Of a stretch of DNA of 64,000 nucleotides, positions 62,718 to 64,000 are shown one piece after another. Where the stretch lies: NCBI GenBank assembly GCA_030532185.1, contig JAUNLO010000001.1, forward strand, positions 62,001 through 126,000, given 5' to 3'. How positions within the stretch are numbered: the stretch's first letter is position 1; every line of letters starts with the position of its first letter. The DNA comes from Eubacteriales bacterium (lineage in GTDB: Bacteria; Bacillota_A; Clostridia; Saccharofermentanales; DTU023). The translations under genes and the position numbers were made by a program. The notes beneath the pieces are model-generated. The model was not told where the DNA came from. It searched no databases and saw only the letters and a list, made by a program, of their open reading frames with translations.

Positions 62718-63650
62718 TTACTCCTGAGGCTGCTTGATTTTTTCGGGAATCAAGGAATTGATATAAGAATCCCGGTCAAAGTCTTGCAGGTCATCAATTT
62801 GCTCACCGAGACCGGCAAAGTAAATGGGGAGCTGGGCTTCTCGGGCTACAGTTAAGGCAATCCCTCCCTTGGCATTGCCATCCAGCTTGGTGATAACTAA
62901 ACCGTCCAGATCGGTGACCTCATTAAAGGCTTTCGCCTGGAAGAGGGCATTTTGCCCAGTAGTAGCGTCAATTACTAGGAGGCTGGTTAGCTTGGCTGTG
63001 GCGGCTTCTCGTCCGATAATCCGGCGAATTTTGGCCAATTCGTCCATGAGATTCTTCTTGTTATGCAGGCGGCCTGCTGTATCTACAATGAGAATTTGTG
63101 CAGACCGACTTTTAGCTGCGGCAATAGCATTGTAGACTACCGAAGCTGGGTCTGCGCCTTGTTCGCTCTTGATGAGGCTGGCTCCCGACCGCTCGGCCCA
63201 GACTTCCAACTGCTCAATGGCTGCTGCCCGGAAGGTATCCGCAGCGGCCATCACTACCTGGTAGCCTTGTTGCCGGTAGGCCCAAGCCAGCTTACCTGTG
63301 GTCGTGGTCTTGCCCGTGCCATTTACCCCCACCATGAGGATGACATTTAGGACCGTAGGATCAATTTCGAGCTGGACAGATTCACCCAAGGCCTCTGACA
63401 TGGCAGCTCGAATGACCTCAATTACGGCTTCCACGCTATCATCCCCGGTAGCCTTGATATGAGACTTAACCTTGTCCAGGATAAAGTCACTGGTAGCCAC
63501 AGAAACATCTGCCTGAATCATCAACATGGAGAGCTCTTCCAGCATCTCTTCATCAAAACGCCCCAAGCTGCTGGCAATCTTGGTAAAGCCTTGCGTAAAA
63601 AAGTCACGGGTTTTCTTGAGACCAGACTTAAATTTGTCGAATAAAGCCAT
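62718..63650 (-). CDS. ftsY: Signal recognition particle receptor FtsY
   Basis: FtsY receives the SRP-ribosome complex at the membrane. The 310-residue protein has the short N domain (no long acidic A region, as in many Gram-positives) and a full G domain: GVNGTGKTTTTGKL, AADTFRAAA, DTAGRL, TKLDGNAKGG. AGGAGG precedes the ATG, and smc lies directly upstream in transcription order. Confidence 0.97.
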   Translation of the reverse strand: MALFDKFKSGLKKTRDFFTQGFTKIASSLGRFDEEMLEELSMLMIQADVSVATSDFILDKVKSHIKATGDDSVEAVIEVIRAAMSEALGESVQLEIDPTVLNVILMVGVNGTGKTTTTGKLAWAYRQQGYQVVMAAADTFRAAAIEQLEVWAERSGASLIKSEQGADPASVVYNAIAAAKSRSAQILIVDTAGRLHNKKNLMDELAKIRRIIGREAATAKLTSLLVIDATTGQNALFQAKAFNEVTDLDGLVITKLDGNAKGGIALTVAREAQLPIYFAGLGEQIDDLQDFDRDSYINSLIPEKIKQPQE

Positions 63651-63673
63651 GCAATAATCCTCCTAGTAATGCC

Positions 63674-64000
63674 TTAATTAGTATAATGTTGGCCTTCGGC
63701 TAAGGCCAGGGACAGAATGCTAGATACACCGCGCTCCTTCATGGTAACCCCGTAGAGGCGTTCTGCGGCCTCCATGGTCCCCCGGCGGTGAGTAACTACG
63801 ATGAACTGCGTTTTATGGGCATAGGCTTCCACAAATTCCGCAAAGCGAATGACATTAGCCTCATCTAAGGCTGAATCGACCTCGTCCAGGACACAGAAGG
63901 GGGCTGGACGCTGGCGGAAGATGGCAAAAACTAAGGCTATAGCCGTTAAGGCACGCTCACCACCGGAAAGCAAACTTAAGCGTTGTAGACGTTTACCCGG
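63674..64000 (-). CDS. smc: Chromosome partition protein SMC, C-terminal end (cut by window edge)
   Basis: The visible 108 residues are the end of the SMC ATPase head: signature [19 protein letters not shown], Walker [17 protein letters not shown] and the switch [24 protein letters not shown]. The frame stays open to the window end. The smc-ftsY order is conserved in Bacillota. Confidence 0.96.
   Translation of the reverse strand, partial: PGKRLQRLSLLSGGERALTAIALVFAIFRQRPAPFCVLDEVDSALDEANVIRFAEFVEAYAHKTQFIVVTHRRGTMEAAERLYGVTMKERGVSSILSLALAEGQHYTN

Overview
The window reads as a continuous stretch of chromosome from an anaerobic, amino-acid and peptide fermenting member of the Bacillota, class Clostridia. 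The evidence is the ornithine aminomutase pathway (ortB-oraS-oraE-orr), a trimeric NADH-linked [FeFe]-hydrogenase, type 1B dihydroorotate dehydrogenase, strong AGGAGG ribosome sites, and the clostridial/bacillar order ffh-rpsP-khpA-rimM-trmD-rplS-rbgA-rnhB. Base composition is near 50% GC. I cannot name the genus. I see no insertion sequence, prophage, CRISPR array, tRNA or rRNA. No gene-free stretch exceeds 300 bases.

Layout. 1-7149 (+): D-ornithine fermentation genes (thiolase subunit, two aminomutase subunits, a GlmL-like ATPase, ornithine racemase) followed by alanine racemase. 7237-12184 (+): pyrimidine genes pyrC-F-K-D and a divergent pyrE. 12193-17540 (+): a MoxR ATPase / DUF58 / transglutaminase operon with an unknown membrane protein. 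17563-18719 (-): a two-gene chromate-type transporter. 18995-24853 (+): an oligopeptide ABC importer whose binding protein is circularly permuted. 24956-33954 (+): miaB-mutS-mutL-miaA, a DUF4298 gene, an unusual hfq and a repeat-rich membrane protein. 34122-35707 (-): asd and a MarR regulator. 35845-36915 (+): a tyrosine recombinase. 37044-46464 (-): M18 aminopeptidase, nifU-nifS, rarA, glyA, thiI with its own cysteine desulfurase, and a GntR regulator. 46562-52541 (-): the signal-recognition-particle and ribosome-maturation operon, ending in an RNase HII-YraN fusion. 52731-62565 (+): a nitrate/sulfonate-type ABC importer with permease and ATPase fused, a secreted M16 peptidase, and the trimeric hydrogenase. 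62718-64000 (-): ftsY and the end of smc.

The metabolism fits together. Peptides enter through Opp, are cut by the M16 and M18 peptidases, and amino acids such as ornithine are fermented by the B12/PLP aminomutase route. Excess reducing equivalents can leave as H2 through HydABC, while NifS/NifU supply the many Fe-S proteins.

The strongest novelty is the peptide-binding protein at 23096-24853. The segment of about 68 residues that normally closes the C-terminus of OppA proteins sits right after the signal peptide, and the protein stops exactly where that segment would begin. Other notable points are an Hfq with a long N-terminal arm and replaced RNA-binding residues, two gene fusions (rnhB-yraN and ABC permease-ATPase), two promoters that predict leaderless mRNAs (miaB, ylxM), and a 10-kb opposite-strand block lying between ftsY and ylxM-ffh.
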